The notes: generated by a model not told the origin, from the sequence alone. Positions 46,220 through 56,051 are shown, numbered from the stretch's first letter. The stretch: 64,000 nucleotides of DNA from Ectopseudomonas chengduensis (GCF_015712065.1 NZ_JACFYZ010000001.1:1178001-1242000); one strand, 5' to 3'. Numbers and translations are program-made.

Positions 46220-48172
46220 TTACTGCCGCAAATCCACCGCCGGTGCGCCTTGGCCGTCGAACAGCTGGCTCGGGGTGCTGGGCAGGATGCTGGGGCGGCC
46301 GTTGTCCGGGCCGCCGTTGCCGATGATGCGAATGTCGCTGTACTTCTTGCCCGACAGTGCAGCCAGGCCGGCGCCATCGCGGACGATGGTCGGCCGCAGG
46401 AAGACCATCAGGTTGCGTTTGATATGGGATTCGCGGGTGGAGCGGAACAGCCCGCCGAGCAAAGGAATGTCGCCCAGCAGCGGCACCTTGGAGATGGCCT
46501 GGGTGACGTCGTCCTGAATCAGGCCGCCAAGCACGATCACCTGACCGTCGTCGGCGAGGATGGTGCTCTTGATCGAGCGTTTGTTGGTCACCAGATCGAC
46601 CGCCTGGGCGTTGAGCCCGGTGCTGGGGGCGATGGAGGAGATTTCCTGCTCGATCTCCAGGCGCAGGGTGGCGCCTTCGTTGATGCTTGGCGTGACCTTG
46701 AGGGTCACGCCGATGTCCTGGCGTTCGATGGTGGTGAAGGGGTTGCCGGCGCCTGAGGCGTCGGTGGTGTAGGAGCCGGTCTGGAAGGGCACGTTCTGCC
46801 CGACGAGGATTTCCGCTTTCTGGTTGTCCAGGGTCAGCAGGCTCGGCGTGGACAGCAGGTTGCTCTTGCTGTTGGCAGAGAGCGCGGTGATCAGTGCGCC
46901 GAAACGATCACTGCCGATGCCGATGATGGCGCCGTCGGGCAGAGTGAGGTCTTCCGGTATTTCCTCACTTTGCAGGATCTGCAGCACGCTGCCCACCGAC
47001 AAGCCGGTACCGGCGAAGTTGACCCCGCCCAGGCCACCCCTGCCGCCGCTGCCGCTGCGGGCATCCACGGCCCACTGCACGCCGAGGGCGTCGGTGATGT
47101 CGCCGGACACCTCGACGATGGCCGCTTCGACCATCACCTGGGCGCGCGGTACGTCGAGCTGACGCACGATATCTTCGAGGGTGGCGACCAGATCGGGCTC
47201 GGCCAGCAGCACCAGGGCGTTGAGACTCTCGTCGGCGCGGATGAGGATGTTCGACTGCCGGCCAGTGGTTTCGCTGTTTTCCTGATTCTTCAGTCCTTCG
47301 GAAATCTCGCCGAGGGTTTCGGCCAGGGACTTGGCATCGTTGTGGCGCAGGCGGATCACTCGCGTATTGGCCGAGCGGCTGGTGGGGCTGTCCAGCGAGC
47401 GGGCAAGGTCGGCCAGTTTGGCGCGGGCGTCCGGCGGGCCGAGCAGAATCAGGCGGTTGGTGCGGGCGTCGGCCACCACCTGGGTGGCGCTGGTGCCCTT
47501 GGCCTGGCCGCGGGCGATGGCGGTATTGAGCACTTCGGCGGCGTCCATCACCCAGGCGTGCTGCAGGGTCACCACGCTGAAGTCCTGCGCGCCGCTGCGG
47601 TCGAGCTGGCGCATCAGGTCTTCGATGCGTTCGATGTTGGCGCTGCGGTCGCTGATGATCAGCGCGTTGGACGAGGTGACGGCAGCCAGGTGGCCGTATT
47701 GCGGTACCAGCGGACGAATCAGCGGGATCAGCTCGGCGACTGGCGCGTGCTGCACCTGGATCAGGCGGGTTTCCAGGCGATCCGGCGCCGGACGGCCGGC
47801 ATCGGCTTCGGCCTTGGCCTCGGCGTTGGGCACGATGCGCGCCTGATCGCCCTGGGTCAGCACGCTGAAACCGTGGGTGGCCATCACCGAGAGAAACAGT
47901 TGATAGACCTCGGACAGCCCCAACGGCGTGCTGGAGATCACGTTGACCTGGCCTTTCACACGCGGGTCGACGACGAAGGTCTGCCCGGTGATGGCGGCGA
48001 CCTGATCGATGAACTCGCGGATGTCGGCGCCCTTGAGGTTGATGGTCCAGCTTTCTTCCTGCTGATTGGCGCTGGCCGGCACCTGCTCGATCTGCGCGAG
48101 CAAGGGCAAAGGGGCAGCGGCCAGGCCGGCGGCGAGGAGGGCGAGGGTCAGTCTGCTTCGGAGAACATGCAT
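46220..48172 (-). CDS. xcpQ: Type II secretion secretin XcpQ (GspD)
   Basis: GspD makes the outer membrane channel of the type II secretion system. The 650-residue protein starts at ATG 48172 with a signal peptide (RLTLALLAAGLAAAPLPLLA). Periplasmic N0 to N3 domains cover about residues 30-330 (NLKGADIREFIDQVAAITGQTFVVDPRVKGQVNVIS; SNALIISDRSANIERI). The secretin barrel follows from about 340, with VEAAIVEVSGD, VPFQTGSYTTD and the conserved VPLLGDIPLLGGLFR. It lies 4 bases after xcpP, with which it forms an operon divergent from xcpR-Z, as in P. aeruginosa. Confidence 0.96.
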   Translation of the reverse strand: MHVLRSRLTLALLAAGLAAAPLPLLAQIEQVPASANQQEESWTINLKGADIREFIDQVAAITGQTFVVDPRVKGQVNVISSTPLGLSEVYQLFLSVMATHGFSVLTQGDQARIVPNAEAKAEADAGRPAPDRLETRLIQVQHAPVAELIPLIRPLVPQYGHLAAVTSSNALIISDRSANIERIEDLMRQLDRSGAQDFSVVTLQHAWVMDAAEVLNTAIARGQAKGTSATQVVADARTNRLILLGPPDARAKLADLARSLDSPTSRSANTRVIRLRHNDAKSLAETLGEISEGLKNQENSETTGRQSNILIRADESLNALVLLAEPDLVATLEDIVRQLDVPRAQVMVEAAIVEVSGDITDALGVQWAVDARSGSGGRGGLGGVNFAGTGLSVGSVLQILQSEEIPEDLTLPDGAIIGIGSDRFGALITALSANSKSNLLSTPSLLTLDNQKAEILVGQNVPFQTGSYTTDASGAGNPFTTIERQDIGVTLKVTPSINEGATLRLEIEQEISSIAPSTGLNAQAVDLVTNKRSIKSTILADDGQVIVLGGLIQDDVTQAISKVPLLGDIPLLGGLFRSTRESHIKRNLMVFLRPTIVRDGAGLAALSGKKYSDIRIIGNGGPDNGRPSILPSTPSQLFDGQGAPAVDLRQ

Positions 48173-48176
48173 CGGT

Positions 48177-48824
48177 TCAGTCGCTTTCCATGAGCTGATC
48201 GGCGGGCGTTTCCTCTGGCAGGGTGCCAGAGGCTTCCATCTGTTCGCGCAGGTCTTGCATGCGCTGGCGCAGTAGTTCGAGGTTGTTCTGGTCGAGTTGA
48301 TCGAGTTGTTCGACGGGGTCGTTGATCGTTTCTTCCGCTGGCGTATAGACGCTGTACTGGCCACTCTGCTGACGAGGGAAGGCCAGGCTTTCGCGGCGGC
48401 CGTTGCGCAGCAGTTCGACGCGGTCGGCATAGACGGCATCCAGACGTACGCCGCTGTCCACCTCCATGCCGACGGTATAACGCTGGGCGCTCTGGCCCTG
48501 GCGCTGAACCACCGCACTGGAGCGTTGCGGGTCACTGTGAACGAAGCTGCCGAGCAGAGTCAGTTGCAGGTTGGTGGCCGGTGGCGGGCCGCTGTCGGCC
48601 TCACGCGGGCTGCCGAACAACTGGGCGATGGGCGCTTGTGCGCGCTGTTGCAGATTTGGCGCAGTCTGACTGAGCGGTTGCTGTACGGGGCCACGCACCA
48701 GGCGCAGCAATTCGGCGCTCTGCCAGGCCAGACTCACGCTCAGGGCAATCAGCACGAGCATACCGATCAGGCTCGGGGCATTGTCCTTGATCCGCTGGGA
48801 AAGGGCCGAGGTGGGCAAAAGCAT
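48177..48824 (-). CDS. xcpP: Type II secretion protein XcpP (GspC)
   Basis: XcpP links the inner membrane platform to the secretin. The 215-residue protein has a single membrane helix at about residues 20-38 (LIGMLVLIALSVSLAW), the homology region in the middle (LQLTLLGSFVHSDPQRSSAVVQ, about 85-106), and a C-terminal coiled coil (DQLDQNNLELLRQRMQDL) in place of a PDZ domain, which is the XcpP type. It is the first gene of the xcpPQ operon. The 228-base gap to xcpR must hold both promoters. Confidence 0.93.
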   Translation of the reverse strand: MLLPTSALSQRIKDNAPSLIGMLVLIALSVSLAWQSAELLRLVRGPVQQPLSQTAPNLQQRAQAPIAQLFGSPREADSGPPPATNLQLTLLGSFVHSDPQRSSAVVQRQGQSAQRYTVGMEVDSGVRLDAVYADRVELLRNGRRESLAFPRQQSGQYSVYTPAEETINDPVEQLDQLDQNNLELLRQRMQDLREQMEASGTLPEETPADQLMESD

Positions 48825-49052
48825 TACTCCGCAAACGACAGTCTAGTTCTTCTTATGTGCTGGGCGTCGCGCGCTGATCATAGCAGCCTGCGCGAGGTTG
48901 GCATCCCCCAAATAGGGTGGGTGTACAGTTACAGACGATGTGTTAAAGATAGTTGAATAAACGCACAAAAAGACCGTCCTAGAGGTAGCCATTGGGTCAA
49001 ACAGTCAGATTAGGCTGTGCTACCCGTATAAGGTTCTGTTCTAAGGCCACGC

Positions 49053-50540
49053 ATGAACACTTCGTTGCTCGAAATTCCGCTGCGCCGTCTGCCCTTCAGC
49101 TTTGCCAAGCGTCACGGTGTGGTGTTCGTTATGCAGGATGAGCGCGCCAGCCTGGCCCATCGCGCCGATTGTGACCCGGTGGCGCTGGCCGAGGCGCAGC
49201 GCTTCGCCGGGCGCCGCCTGCCGCTGCAGGTATTGAGTGCGCCTGAGTTCGCCCAGGTGCTGGGCGCGGCCTATCAACACGATTCCGCTTCCATGCAATT
49301 GGCCGAGGACATCGGCGGCAGTTTCGATCTGGCCTCGCTGGCCGATCAGGTGCCGGAAACCGAAGACCTGCTGGAGCAGGAGGACGACGCGCCAATCATC
49401 CGCCTGATCAACGCCATCCTGGGTGAAGCGATCAAGGAAAACGCCTCCGACATTCACCTGGAAACCTTCGAGAAGCGCCTGGTTGTGCGCTTTCGCGTCG
49501 ACGGCATCCTCCGTGAGGTGCTCGAGCCCAAGCGCGAGCTGGCGGCGCTGCTGGTCTCGCGGGTGAAGGTCATGGCGCGGCTGGACATCGCCGAGAAGCG
49601 CGTGCCGCAGGACGGGCGCATCTCGCTCAAGGTCGGCGGGCGCGAGGTGGACATTCGCGTGTCCACATTGCCATCGGCCAATGGTGAGCGGGTGGTGCTG
49701 CGCCTGCTCGACAAGCAGGCCGGGCGCCTGTCTCTGCAGCACCTGGGCATGCGCGCCGAGGACCGCAAGCTCATGGAGGAGACGGTGCGCAAGCCGCACG
49801 GCATCCTGCTGGTCACCGGCCCCACCGGCTCGGGCAAGACCACCACGCTGTACGCCAGCCTGGTCAGCCTCAACGACCACACGCGCAACATCCTCACTGT
49901 CGAAGACCCCATCGAGTACCACCTCGAAGGCATCGGCCAGACTCAGGTCAACGCCAAGGTGGACATGACCTTCGCCCGCGGTCTGCGCGCCATCCTGCGC
50001 CAGGACCCGGACGTGGTAATGGTCGGCGAGATCCGCGACAAGGAAACCGCCGAGATCGCCGTGCAGGCTTCCCTGACCGGTCACCTGGTGCTGTCGACCC
50101 TGCACACCAACAGTGCCATTGGTGCCATTACCCGTCTGGTGGACATGGGCGTGGAGCCTTTTTTGCTGTCGTCATCGCTGCTCGGCGTGCTGGCCCAGCG
50201 CCTGGTGCGGGTGCTGTGCCCGTCGTGCAAGGAACCCTATGCGGCCGATGAGGCCGAATGCGCGCTGCTCGGTGTGCCGGCCAGTTCGCCGCCGACGCTT
50301 TACCACGCCCGTGGTTGCGCCCATTGCCATCAACAGGGCTATCGTGGGCGTACCGGCATCTACGAACTGGTGGTGTTCGATGAAACCATGCGCGCTCTGG
50401 TGCACAGCCGCGCTTCCGAGCAGGACATGACCCGCCACGCCCGCACTCTGGGCCCGAGCATCCGTGACGATGGCCGGCGCAAGGTGTTGGAAGGGGTGAC
50501 CACGGTCGAGGAAGTGCTGCGCGTGACGCGAGAGGAATGA
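49053..50540 (+). CDS. xcpR: Type II secretion ATPase XcpR (GspE)
   Basis: XcpR is the cytoplasmic ATPase that drives pseudopilus assembly. The 495-residue protein has N1E and N2E regions for binding XcpY, the Walker A loop [15 protein letters not shown] (about 261-275), the Asp box [17 protein letters not shown], the Walker B-type [16 protein letters not shown] and the His box TLHTNSA. A four-Cys zinc site, CPSCK and CAHCH, sits at about 390-430. First gene of the xcpR-Z operon. Confidence 0.96.
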   Translation: MNTSLLEIPLRRLPFSFAKRHGVVFVMQDERASLAHRADCDPVALAEAQRFAGRRLPLQVLSAPEFAQVLGAAYQHDSASMQLAEDIGGSFDLASLADQVPETEDLLEQEDDAPIIRLINAILGEAIKENASDIHLETFEKRLVVRFRVDGILREVLEPKRELAALLVSRVKVMARLDIAEKRVPQDGRISLKVGGREVDIRVSTLPSANGERVVLRLLDKQAGRLSLQHLGMRAEDRKLMEETVRKPHGILLVTGPTGSGKTTTLYASLVSLNDHTRNILTVEDPIEYHLEGIGQTQVNAKVDMTFARGLRAILRQDPDVVMVGEIRDKETAEIAVQASLTGHLVLSTLHTNSAIGAITRLVDMGVEPFLLSSSLLGVLAQRLVRVLCPSCKEPYAADEAECALLGVPASSPPTLYHARGCAHCHQQGYRGRTGIYELVVFDETMRALVHSRASEQDMTRHARTLGPSIRDDGRRKVLEGVTTVEEVLRVTREE

Positions 50541-50651
50541 TGGCAAGTGGGATGTTTTTAGGTGCGACTTCAGCCGTGGGTCGGGGCAGATCGCGACTGA
50601 AACGGAATGCCGCCCAGCCGTTCCTACGGGAACAACCGGAGCGATTTGCCG

Positions 50652-51869
50652 ATGGCTGCCTTTGAATATATCGCCCTCGACGGGCGCGGCCGCCAGCAGA
50701 AGGGCGTGCTGGAAGCCGACAGCGCGCGCCAGGTGCGCCAACTGCTGCGCGAGCGCCAGCTGGCGCCGCTGGAGGTCAAGGCCACGCGCAGCCGCGAGCA
50801 GGACAGCGGGCAGGCGCGCCTGGGTTTTGTACGTGGCCTGTCGGCGCGCGACCTGGCGCTGGTCACTCGCCAGTTGGCGACGCTGATCCAGGCGGCGCTG
50901 CCCATCGAAGAAGCGCTGCGCGCCGCCGCTGCGCAATCCACCAGTTCGCGTATCCAGGGCATGCTCCTGGCGGTGCGCGCCCGCGTGCTGGAAGGTCACA
51001 GCCTGGCCGGTAGTCTGAAGGAATTCCCCGCTGCTTTTCCCGAGCTGTACCGCGCCACGGTGGCAGCGGGTGAGCATGCCGGGCACCTTGGTCCGGTGCT
51101 GGAGCAATTGGCCGACTACACCGAACAGCGCCAGCAGTCGCGGCAGAAGGTGCAACTGGCGTTGCTCTATCCGGTGATCCTGATGTGCGCCTCCTTGCTG
51201 ATTGTCGGCTTTCTGCTCGGCTACGTGGTGCCGGACGTGGTCAAGGTCTTCGGCGACTCGGGGCAGACCCTGCCGGCGCTGACGCGCGGGCTGATTGCCC
51301 TGAGCGATTGGGTCAAGGCCTGGGGGCTGGTTGCCCTGGTGGCGCTGATACTGGCGGTCGTCGCCTTGCGTGCAGCCCTGCGTGACGAGGCGTTCAGGCT
51401 GCGCTGGCATCGCTTTCTGCTGCGCATACCGCTGATCGGCCGTCTGGGCCGCGCCACCGATTGCGCGCGTTTTGCCTCGACCCTGGCGATCCTTACCCGC
51501 AGTGGTGTGCCGCTGGTGGAGGCGCTGGCGATTGCTGGCGAGGTGATCGGTAACCGGGTGATCCGTGGCGAGGTGCTGGTGGCGGCGCAGAAGGTGCGCG
51601 AAGGTGGCAGCCTGACCCGCTCGCTGGAGGCCACCGGCCAGTTCCCGCCGATGATGCTGCACATGATCGCCAGCGGCGAACGCTCCGGTGAGCTGGATCA
51701 GATGTTGGCGCGCACGGCGAAGAATCAGGAGAACGACCTCGGCGCACAGATCGCTCTGCTGGTCGGCTTGTTCGAGCCGTTCATGCTGGTATTCATGGGG
51801 GCAGTGGTGCTGGTGATCGTACTGGCCATCCTGCTGCCGATTCTTTCTTTGAACCAAATGGTGGGATAG
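50652..51869 (+). CDS. xcpS: Type II secretion platform protein XcpS (GspF)
   Basis: XcpS is the polytopic inner membrane protein of the assembly platform. The 405-residue protein begins AAFEYIALDGRGRQQKGVLEAD at ATG 50652; the frame is open for 15 more codons upstream but this start matches the family. It has two cytoplasmic GspF domains (about 70-190 and 270-390) with GVPLVEALAIAGEV, and three membrane helices (about 168-190, 215-240 and 375-400). A 111-base gap separates it from xcpR, in which a degenerate palindrome (near 50560-50635) may lie. Confidence 0.95.
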   Translation: MAAFEYIALDGRGRQQKGVLEADSARQVRQLLRERQLAPLEVKATRSREQDSGQARLGFVRGLSARDLALVTRQLATLIQAALPIEEALRAAAAQSTSSRIQGMLLAVRARVLEGHSLAGSLKEFPAAFPELYRATVAAGEHAGHLGPVLEQLADYTEQRQQSRQKVQLALLYPVILMCASLLIVGFLLGYVVPDVVKVFGDSGQTLPALTRGLIALSDWVKAWGLVALVALILAVVALRAALRDEAFRLRWHRFLLRIPLIGRLGRATDCARFASTLAILTRSGVPLVEALAIAGEVIGNRVIRGEVLVAAQKVREGGSLTRSLEATGQFPPMMLHMIASGERSGELDQMLARTAKNQENDLGAQIALLVGLFEPFMLVFMGAVVLVIVLAILLPILSLNQMVG

Positions 51870-51872
51870 CAG

Positions 51873-52298
51873 GTGAGAAAATCTCAGGCGGGCTTCACGC
51901 TCATCGAAATCATGGTCGTGGTGGTGATTCTGGGCATTCTGGCGGCACTGGTGGTGCCGCAGGTGATGAGTCGGCCCGATCAGGCCAAGGTCACCGCTGC
52001 GCAAAACGACATTCGCGCCATCGGCGCGGCGCTGGACATGTACAAGCTCGACAACCACAACTACCCCAGCACCCAACAGGGTCTGGAGGCGCTGGTGAGC
52101 AAGCCGAGCGGTAACCCACAAGCGAAGAACTGGAACAAGGACGGCTACCTCAAGCGCCTGCCCATCGACCCCTGGGGCAACCCCTATCAGTACCTGGCCC
52201 CCGGTACCAAAGGTGCCTTCGACCTCTATTCGCTCGGCGCCGACGGCAAGCAGGGTGGCAGTGACCTGAACGCCGATATCGGCAACTGGGATCTCTGA
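51873..52298 (+). CDS. xcpT: Major pseudopilin XcpT (GspG)
   Basis: XcpT is the main subunit of the pseudopilus. The 141-residue protein starts with GTG and has a short leader MRKSQAG, cut before FTLIEIMVVVVILGILAALVVP by the prepilin peptidase. The C-terminal part (YKLDNHNYPSTQQGLEALV; PWGNPYQYLAPG; DLNADIGNW) carries the calcium-loop pattern of GspG. It follows xcpS by 3 bases. The peptidase gene is not in the window. Confidence 0.96.
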   Translation: MRKSQAGFTLIEIMVVVVILGILAALVVPQVMSRPDQAKVTAAQNDIRAIGAALDMYKLDNHNYPSTQQGLEALVSKPSGNPQAKNWNKDGYLKRLPIDPWGNPYQYLAPGTKGAFDLYSLGADGKQGGSDLNADIGNWDL

Positions 52299-52320
52299 CT
52301 CGACCATGCCGTCGTTCGCC

Positions 52321-52388
52321 TGTGGGAGCGAGCGTCGCGAGCGAAGCATGCGTCGCAGAAAACCTTCGCGAGCAGAGCTCGCTCCTAC
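52321..52388. repeat. Palindromic repeat across the xcpT-xcpU junction
   Basis: TGTGGGAGCGAGC at 52321 and GCTCGCTCCTACG ending at 52388 are inverted arms of the TGTAGGAGCGAGC family also seen at 45943-45989 and 61338-61407. The repeat lies inside the xcp operon and encodes the leader and start codon used here for xcpU. Confidence 0.85.
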
Positions 52389-52899
52389 GTGGAAGACTCA
52401 GCATGGCTTCACCCTGATCGAGCTGTTGGTGGTGCTGGTCATCCTTGGCAGTCTGATCGGCCTGGCGGTGTTCAGTACCGGCATCGCCGGGCCGGCGCGC
52501 GAACTGCGCAGCGAGGCCGAGCGCCTCAGTGGGCTGATCGGTGTGCTGGTCGATGAAGCGGTGCTGGATAATCGCGAATACGGCCTGAGTTTCACCCGAG
52601 AAGGCTATCGGGTGCTGCGTTACGACCCGCAGCGCAGCGAATGGCATGCGCTGGATCGCCAGGCTCATCGTCTGCCGGACTGGGCCGAGCTGGCATTCGA
52701 GGTCGAGGGCGAGGCCTTGAGCCTAACAACCGATGCCAGTGCTGATACGCCACAGTTACTGATCCTCTCCAGCGGCGAGCTGACGCCCTTCCGGCTGCGC
52801 CTGGCCGAACGCCGTCGTGACGGCCTGCGTCTGCAACTGTCCAGCGATGGCTTCGGTCTGCCGCGTGTCGAGGAGCTGGGCATGGGGCGCGCCAGATGA
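52348..52899 (+). CDS. xcpU: Minor pseudopilin XcpU (GspH), leader encoded by a repeat
   Basis: XcpU is a minor pseudopilin at or near the pseudopilus tip. The 183-residue form starts at ATG 52348; ATG 52306, 14 codons upstream, is also in frame. The mature part begins FTLIELLVVLVILGSLIGLAVFSTG after Gly. The leader is unusual: in P. aeruginosa-like GspH it is about 6-10 residues, but here it is 20 (or 34) and its SRAELAPT segment is translated from the right arm of a palindromic repeat. Pseudopilin function may survive, since only the G-F cleavage site matters most. xcpV overlaps by 4 bases. Confidence 0.88.
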   Translation: MRRRKPSRAELAPTWKTQHGFTLIELLVVLVILGSLIGLAVFSTGIAGPARELRSEAERLSGLIGVLVDEAVLDNREYGLSFTREGYRVLRYDPQRSEWHALDRQAHRLPDWAELAFEVEGEALSLTTDASADTPQLLILSSGELTPFRLRLAERRRDGLRLQLSSDGFGLPRVEELGMGRAR

Positions 52900-53282
52900 G
52901 ATCAGCGCGCGGCTTTACCCTGCTCGAAGTGCTGGTGGCCCTGGCCATCTTCGCCCTGATTGCCGCCAGCGTGCTGACTGCCAGCGCACGCAGCGTGCGC
53001 ACGGCCAGCCAGCTTGAGAACAAGACCCTGGCCATGTGGGTGGCGGACAACCGACTGACCGAGCTGCAGCTGGCCGACACGCCACCGGCTGATGGCCGCG
53101 ACCAGGGCCAGGTGGAGTTCGCCGGCCGTCGCTGGTCGTGGCAGAGTGAAATTCAGGCCACCAGCGAGCCGGCCATGCGCCGCGTGACGCTGTGGGTCGC
53201 CGCCGAAGAGCGGGGCGCCAGGGGCGATCTGCGTGAGCGGGCGCAGGTCACGCTCAGCGGTTTCCTGGGGGCGCCGCAGTGA
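52896..53282 (+). CDS. xcpV: Minor pseudopilin XcpV (GspI)
   Basis: XcpV starts the minor pseudopilin tip complex with XcpW and XcpX. The 128-residue protein has leader MRSARG, cut before FTLLEVLVALAIFALIAASVLTA, and ends with SGFLGAPQ. ATG 52896 overlaps the xcpU stop (ATGA). TLAMWVADNRLTELQL is typical of the GspI family. Confidence 0.95.
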   Translation: MRSARGFTLLEVLVALAIFALIAASVLTASARSVRTASQLENKTLAMWVADNRLTELQLADTPPADGRDQGQVEFAGRRWSWQSEIQATSEPAMRRVTLWVAAEERGARGDLRERAQVTLSGFLGAPQ

Positions 53283-53947
53283 CTCGTCCGCAGCGCGGCT
53301 TCACCTTGCTGGAGCTGCTGATCGCCATCGCCATCTTCGCCCTGCTGGGGTTGGCCACCTACCGCATGCTCGACAGCGTGCTCAGCGCCGATGCCGTCAC
53401 TCGCGAGCACGAACGTCAGTTGCGCGAGTTGACCCGCGCCCTGTCAGCCTTCGAGCGTGATCTGCGCCAGGTCGCGGTACGGCCGATTCGCGATGCTTTC
53501 GGTGATGCCCAGCCAGCGCTGCACGGCGATCTGGCTGATGCCACGGCGCTGGAGCTGAGTCGCGTCGGCTGGCGCAACCCGCTCGGCCAACCGCGTGCCG
53601 AAGTACAGCGGGTGCGTTGGCAGCTCAGTGGCGAGCAGTGGCAGCGGCGTTACTGGCGCGTGCTGGATCGCGCGCAGGACAGCACGCCGCAGATCCAGCA
53701 GGCGCTCGATGGTGTCGAGTCGTTGAGCCTGCGTTATCTGGACAAGGACGGCCAGTGGCAGCCTGACTGGCCGCCAGCCAATGCCTCTGGCGACGGTTTG
53801 CTCACCGAGCTGCCGCGCGCTGTGGAACTGCGCCTGCAGCACCGCCGCTATGGCGAACTGCGCCGTCTGCTGCGCCTGCCCGATCTGCCGGCGCAGAACG
53901 CTGTCGGCGCGCCGCCGGAGGATTCTAACGAGGTGCCGCAGTCATGA
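53279..53947 (+). CDS. xcpW: Minor pseudopilin XcpW (GspJ)
   Basis: XcpW joins XcpV and XcpX in the tip complex. The 222-residue protein starts with GTG (leader VTRPQRG) and is cut before FTLLELLIAIAIFALLGLATYR. The rest is a large minor pseudopilin domain with LTRALSAFERDLRQVAVRP. The start overlaps the xcpV stop by four bases (GTGA). Confidence 0.94.
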   Translation: MTRPQRGFTLLELLIAIAIFALLGLATYRMLDSVLSADAVTREHERQLRELTRALSAFERDLRQVAVRPIRDAFGDAQPALHGDLADATALELSRVGWRNPLGQPRAEVQRVRWQLSGEQWQRRYWRVLDRAQDSTPQIQQALDGVESLSLRYLDKDGQWQPDWPPANASGDGLLTELPRAVELRLQHRRYGELRRLLRLPDLPAQNAVGAPPEDSNEVPQS

Positions 53948-54915
53948 AGCGGCAGAATGGGGTGGCGTTGATCACCGTGCTGCTGGTGGTCGCCGTGGTC
54001 ACGGTGGTCTGTGCCGGGCTGATCGCCCGTCAGCAGCTGTCGATCCGCAGCAGCGCCAATCAGTTGCACGTGACCCAGGCCTGGCACTACGCCCTGGGGG
54101 GCGAGACGCTGGCCACGGCGGTGCTGGAGCGCGACCTGCGCCGGGGTGATCCGCGCCAGCCGGTTGATCACCTGCTGGAACCTTGGGCCAGGCCGCTGAC
54201 GTTCCCGCTGGATGAAGGTGGCGAGCTACGCGTACGCATCGTCGACCCCAACGGCCGTTTCAACCTCAACAGCCTGGTGCGCCAGGGCCGGCCCAACGAA
54301 CTGGCGGTGCTGCGCCTGCGCCGCCTGCTGTTGCGTCTGGGCATCGATAAACCCTATGCCGAGCGCTTGCTGGACTGGCTCGATAGCGACAATGAGTTGC
54401 AGGGCGGCAATGGCGCCGAGGACGACCAGTACCTGCTGGCGACACCGCCTTATCGCACGGCCAATCGCGAGATCACCGACGTGTCCGAACTGCGCCTGCT
54501 GCTGGAGATGGAAGAGGCCGACTATCGCCGCCTGCAGCCTTTCGTCAGTGCGCTGCCGAGCGAAGCGTTGCTCAACGTCAACACCGCCAGCGCGATGGTG
54601 CTCTCCAGCCTCTCCGATGGACTGACGCCGGATGCGGCCCTGGCATTGATCGCCGGGCGTGGTGACGAGGGGTATCTCAGCCCGGCCGCTTTCGCTGCTC
54701 AGCCTGCGCTCGCCGGGTTGGGCGAACAGGTGGTACAGGGGCTGGCAGTCGGCAGCCAGTATTTCGAGGTGTTCAGCGAGGTGAGCCTGGGTGAACGCCG
54801 GGTGGTATTGCGTAGCCTGCTGCAGCGCAGCAATGATGGCCAGGTCAGTGTCCTGGCGCGTGATCTGGGGCAGGGCGGTATGCCGCCACGGCCCATCGAG
54901 GAAGAACAAGAATGA
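53944..54915 (+). CDS. xcpX: Minor pseudopilin XcpX (GspK)
   Basis: XcpX is the largest minor pseudopilin and caps the tip. The 323-residue protein has leader MKRQNG before VALITVLLVVAVVTVVCAGLIAR, lacking Glu at position +5, as is normal for GspK. Two helical domains with helix-hairpin-helix-like repeats follow, including VDPNGRFNLNSLV and LLNVNTASAMVLSSLSDGLTPD. ATG overlaps the xcpW stop. Confidence 0.95.
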   Translation: MKRQNGVALITVLLVVAVVTVVCAGLIARQQLSIRSSANQLHVTQAWHYALGGETLATAVLERDLRRGDPRQPVDHLLEPWARPLTFPLDEGGELRVRIVDPNGRFNLNSLVRQGRPNELAVLRLRRLLLRLGIDKPYAERLLDWLDSDNELQGGNGAEDDQYLLATPPYRTANREITDVSELRLLLEMEEADYRRLQPFVSALPSEALLNVNTASAMVLSSLSDGLTPDAALALIAGRGDEGYLSPAAFAAQPALAGLGEQVVQGLAVGSQYFEVFSEVSLGERRVVLRSLLQRSNDGQVSVLARDLGQGGMPPRPIEEEQE

Positions 54916-56051
54916 ACCCGTTATGGATTTTTCTGCCGCCTGAGGCGTGCCACGCGCTCTCAGCGGATCTACCCGTGCAGCGCGTCACGGCAGACAGCTG
55001 TCGCACGCTCGGTCTGGCCGAGGCTCTGGCTGATTTGCCGGCACACTGGGAGCTGGTGCTGCCGGTTGAGGCGGTCACCGCCTGCGCCGTGCAACTGCCG
55101 ACGCAGAAGGCGCGCTGGATGCGCCAGGCGCTGCCGTTCGCGGTGGAGGAGCTGCTGGCCGAAGAGGTCGAGCTGATGCACCTGGCGCTGGGTGAGCAAC
55201 TGGCCGATGGCCGTCACCGCGTCTATGCGCTGCGCGCCAGCTGGCTGCGCGAGTGCTTGGCCCTGTGCGCGGCGCAACCGCCGCAGGCGATTCGCGTCGA
55301 TGCCGATCTGCTGCCACGCCAGGGCAGTCAGCTGCTCTGGTTGCAGTCGCGCTGGTTGCTCGGTGGCGAGGTGCCCTGGCGCCTGGCTTTGCAGACTGAG
55401 GACTGGCCAGCGCTGGCAGGCCGTTGTCCATCGCCATGCGTCGCCAGTGCGCCAGCTGGGCAGGTGCTGCCCGAGCCGGCGGATGAGGTGCATCTGCTGG
55501 AGGACGCGCATCAATGGCTGGTGCGTCAGGGCAACGGTGTCGATCTGGCTCAGGGGGAGTTCGCCCTGCGCCAGAGTGGCGACAGTTGGCGGCGTTGGCG
55601 CCCGCTAGCGGGGGTATTGGCACTGTGCCTCGTGCTGCAGTGGGGCTTCAATTTCGCGCAAGGCTGGTACCTGCAGCGTGAAGCCGATGCTTATGCCGCG
55701 TCCAGCGAGGCGCTGTACCGCGAGTTGTTTCCTCAGGACAGCAAGCTGATCAACCTGCGTGCGCAGTTCGATCAACATCTGGAGCAGTCCACGGGCGGCG
55801 ATAGTCCGGTGCTGGGCCTGCTGGCCGAAGTAGCGGCGGCGCTGCAGGCCGATGGCGCAGCGCTGGTGCAGGTCAATCAGCTCGATTACAGCGCGACCCG
55901 TGGCGATCTGTCGTTGCAATTGCAGGCGCCGGGTTTTGCCGAGCTGGAGCGTTTGCGTGAGCGTCTGGAGGAATCCGGCCTGTCGGTGCAGATGGGCTCG
56001 GCCAGCCGTGAAGCCGAGGGCGTCAGTGCACGCGTGGTGATAGGAGGATGA
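54912..56051 (+). CDS. xcpY: Type II secretion protein XcpY (GspL)
   Basis: XcpY connects the ATPase to the membrane platform. The 379-residue protein has a cytoplasmic actin-like half (VLPVEAVTACAVQLPTQKARWMRQALPFAVEELLAEE, about 55-92), one membrane helix at about 240-260 (PLAGVLALCLVLQWGFNF) and a periplasmic ferredoxin-like domain. Its ATG overlaps the xcpX stop, and its own stop overlaps xcpZ. Confidence 0.95.
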   Translation: MNPLWIFLPPEACHALSADLPVQRVTADSCRTLGLAEALADLPAHWELVLPVEAVTACAVQLPTQKARWMRQALPFAVEELLAEEVELMHLALGEQLADGRHRVYALRASWLRECLALCAAQPPQAIRVDADLLPRQGSQLLWLQSRWLLGGEVPWRLALQTEDWPALAGRCPSPCVASAPAGQVLPEPADEVHLLEDAHQWLVRQGNGVDLAQGEFALRQSGDSWRRWRPLAGVLALCLVLQWGFNFAQGWYLQREADAYAASSEALYRELFPQDSKLINLRAQFDQHLEQSTGGDSPVLGLLAEVAAALQADGAALVQVNQLDYSATRGDLSLQLQAPGFAELERLRERLEESGLSVQMGSASREAEGVSARVVIGG

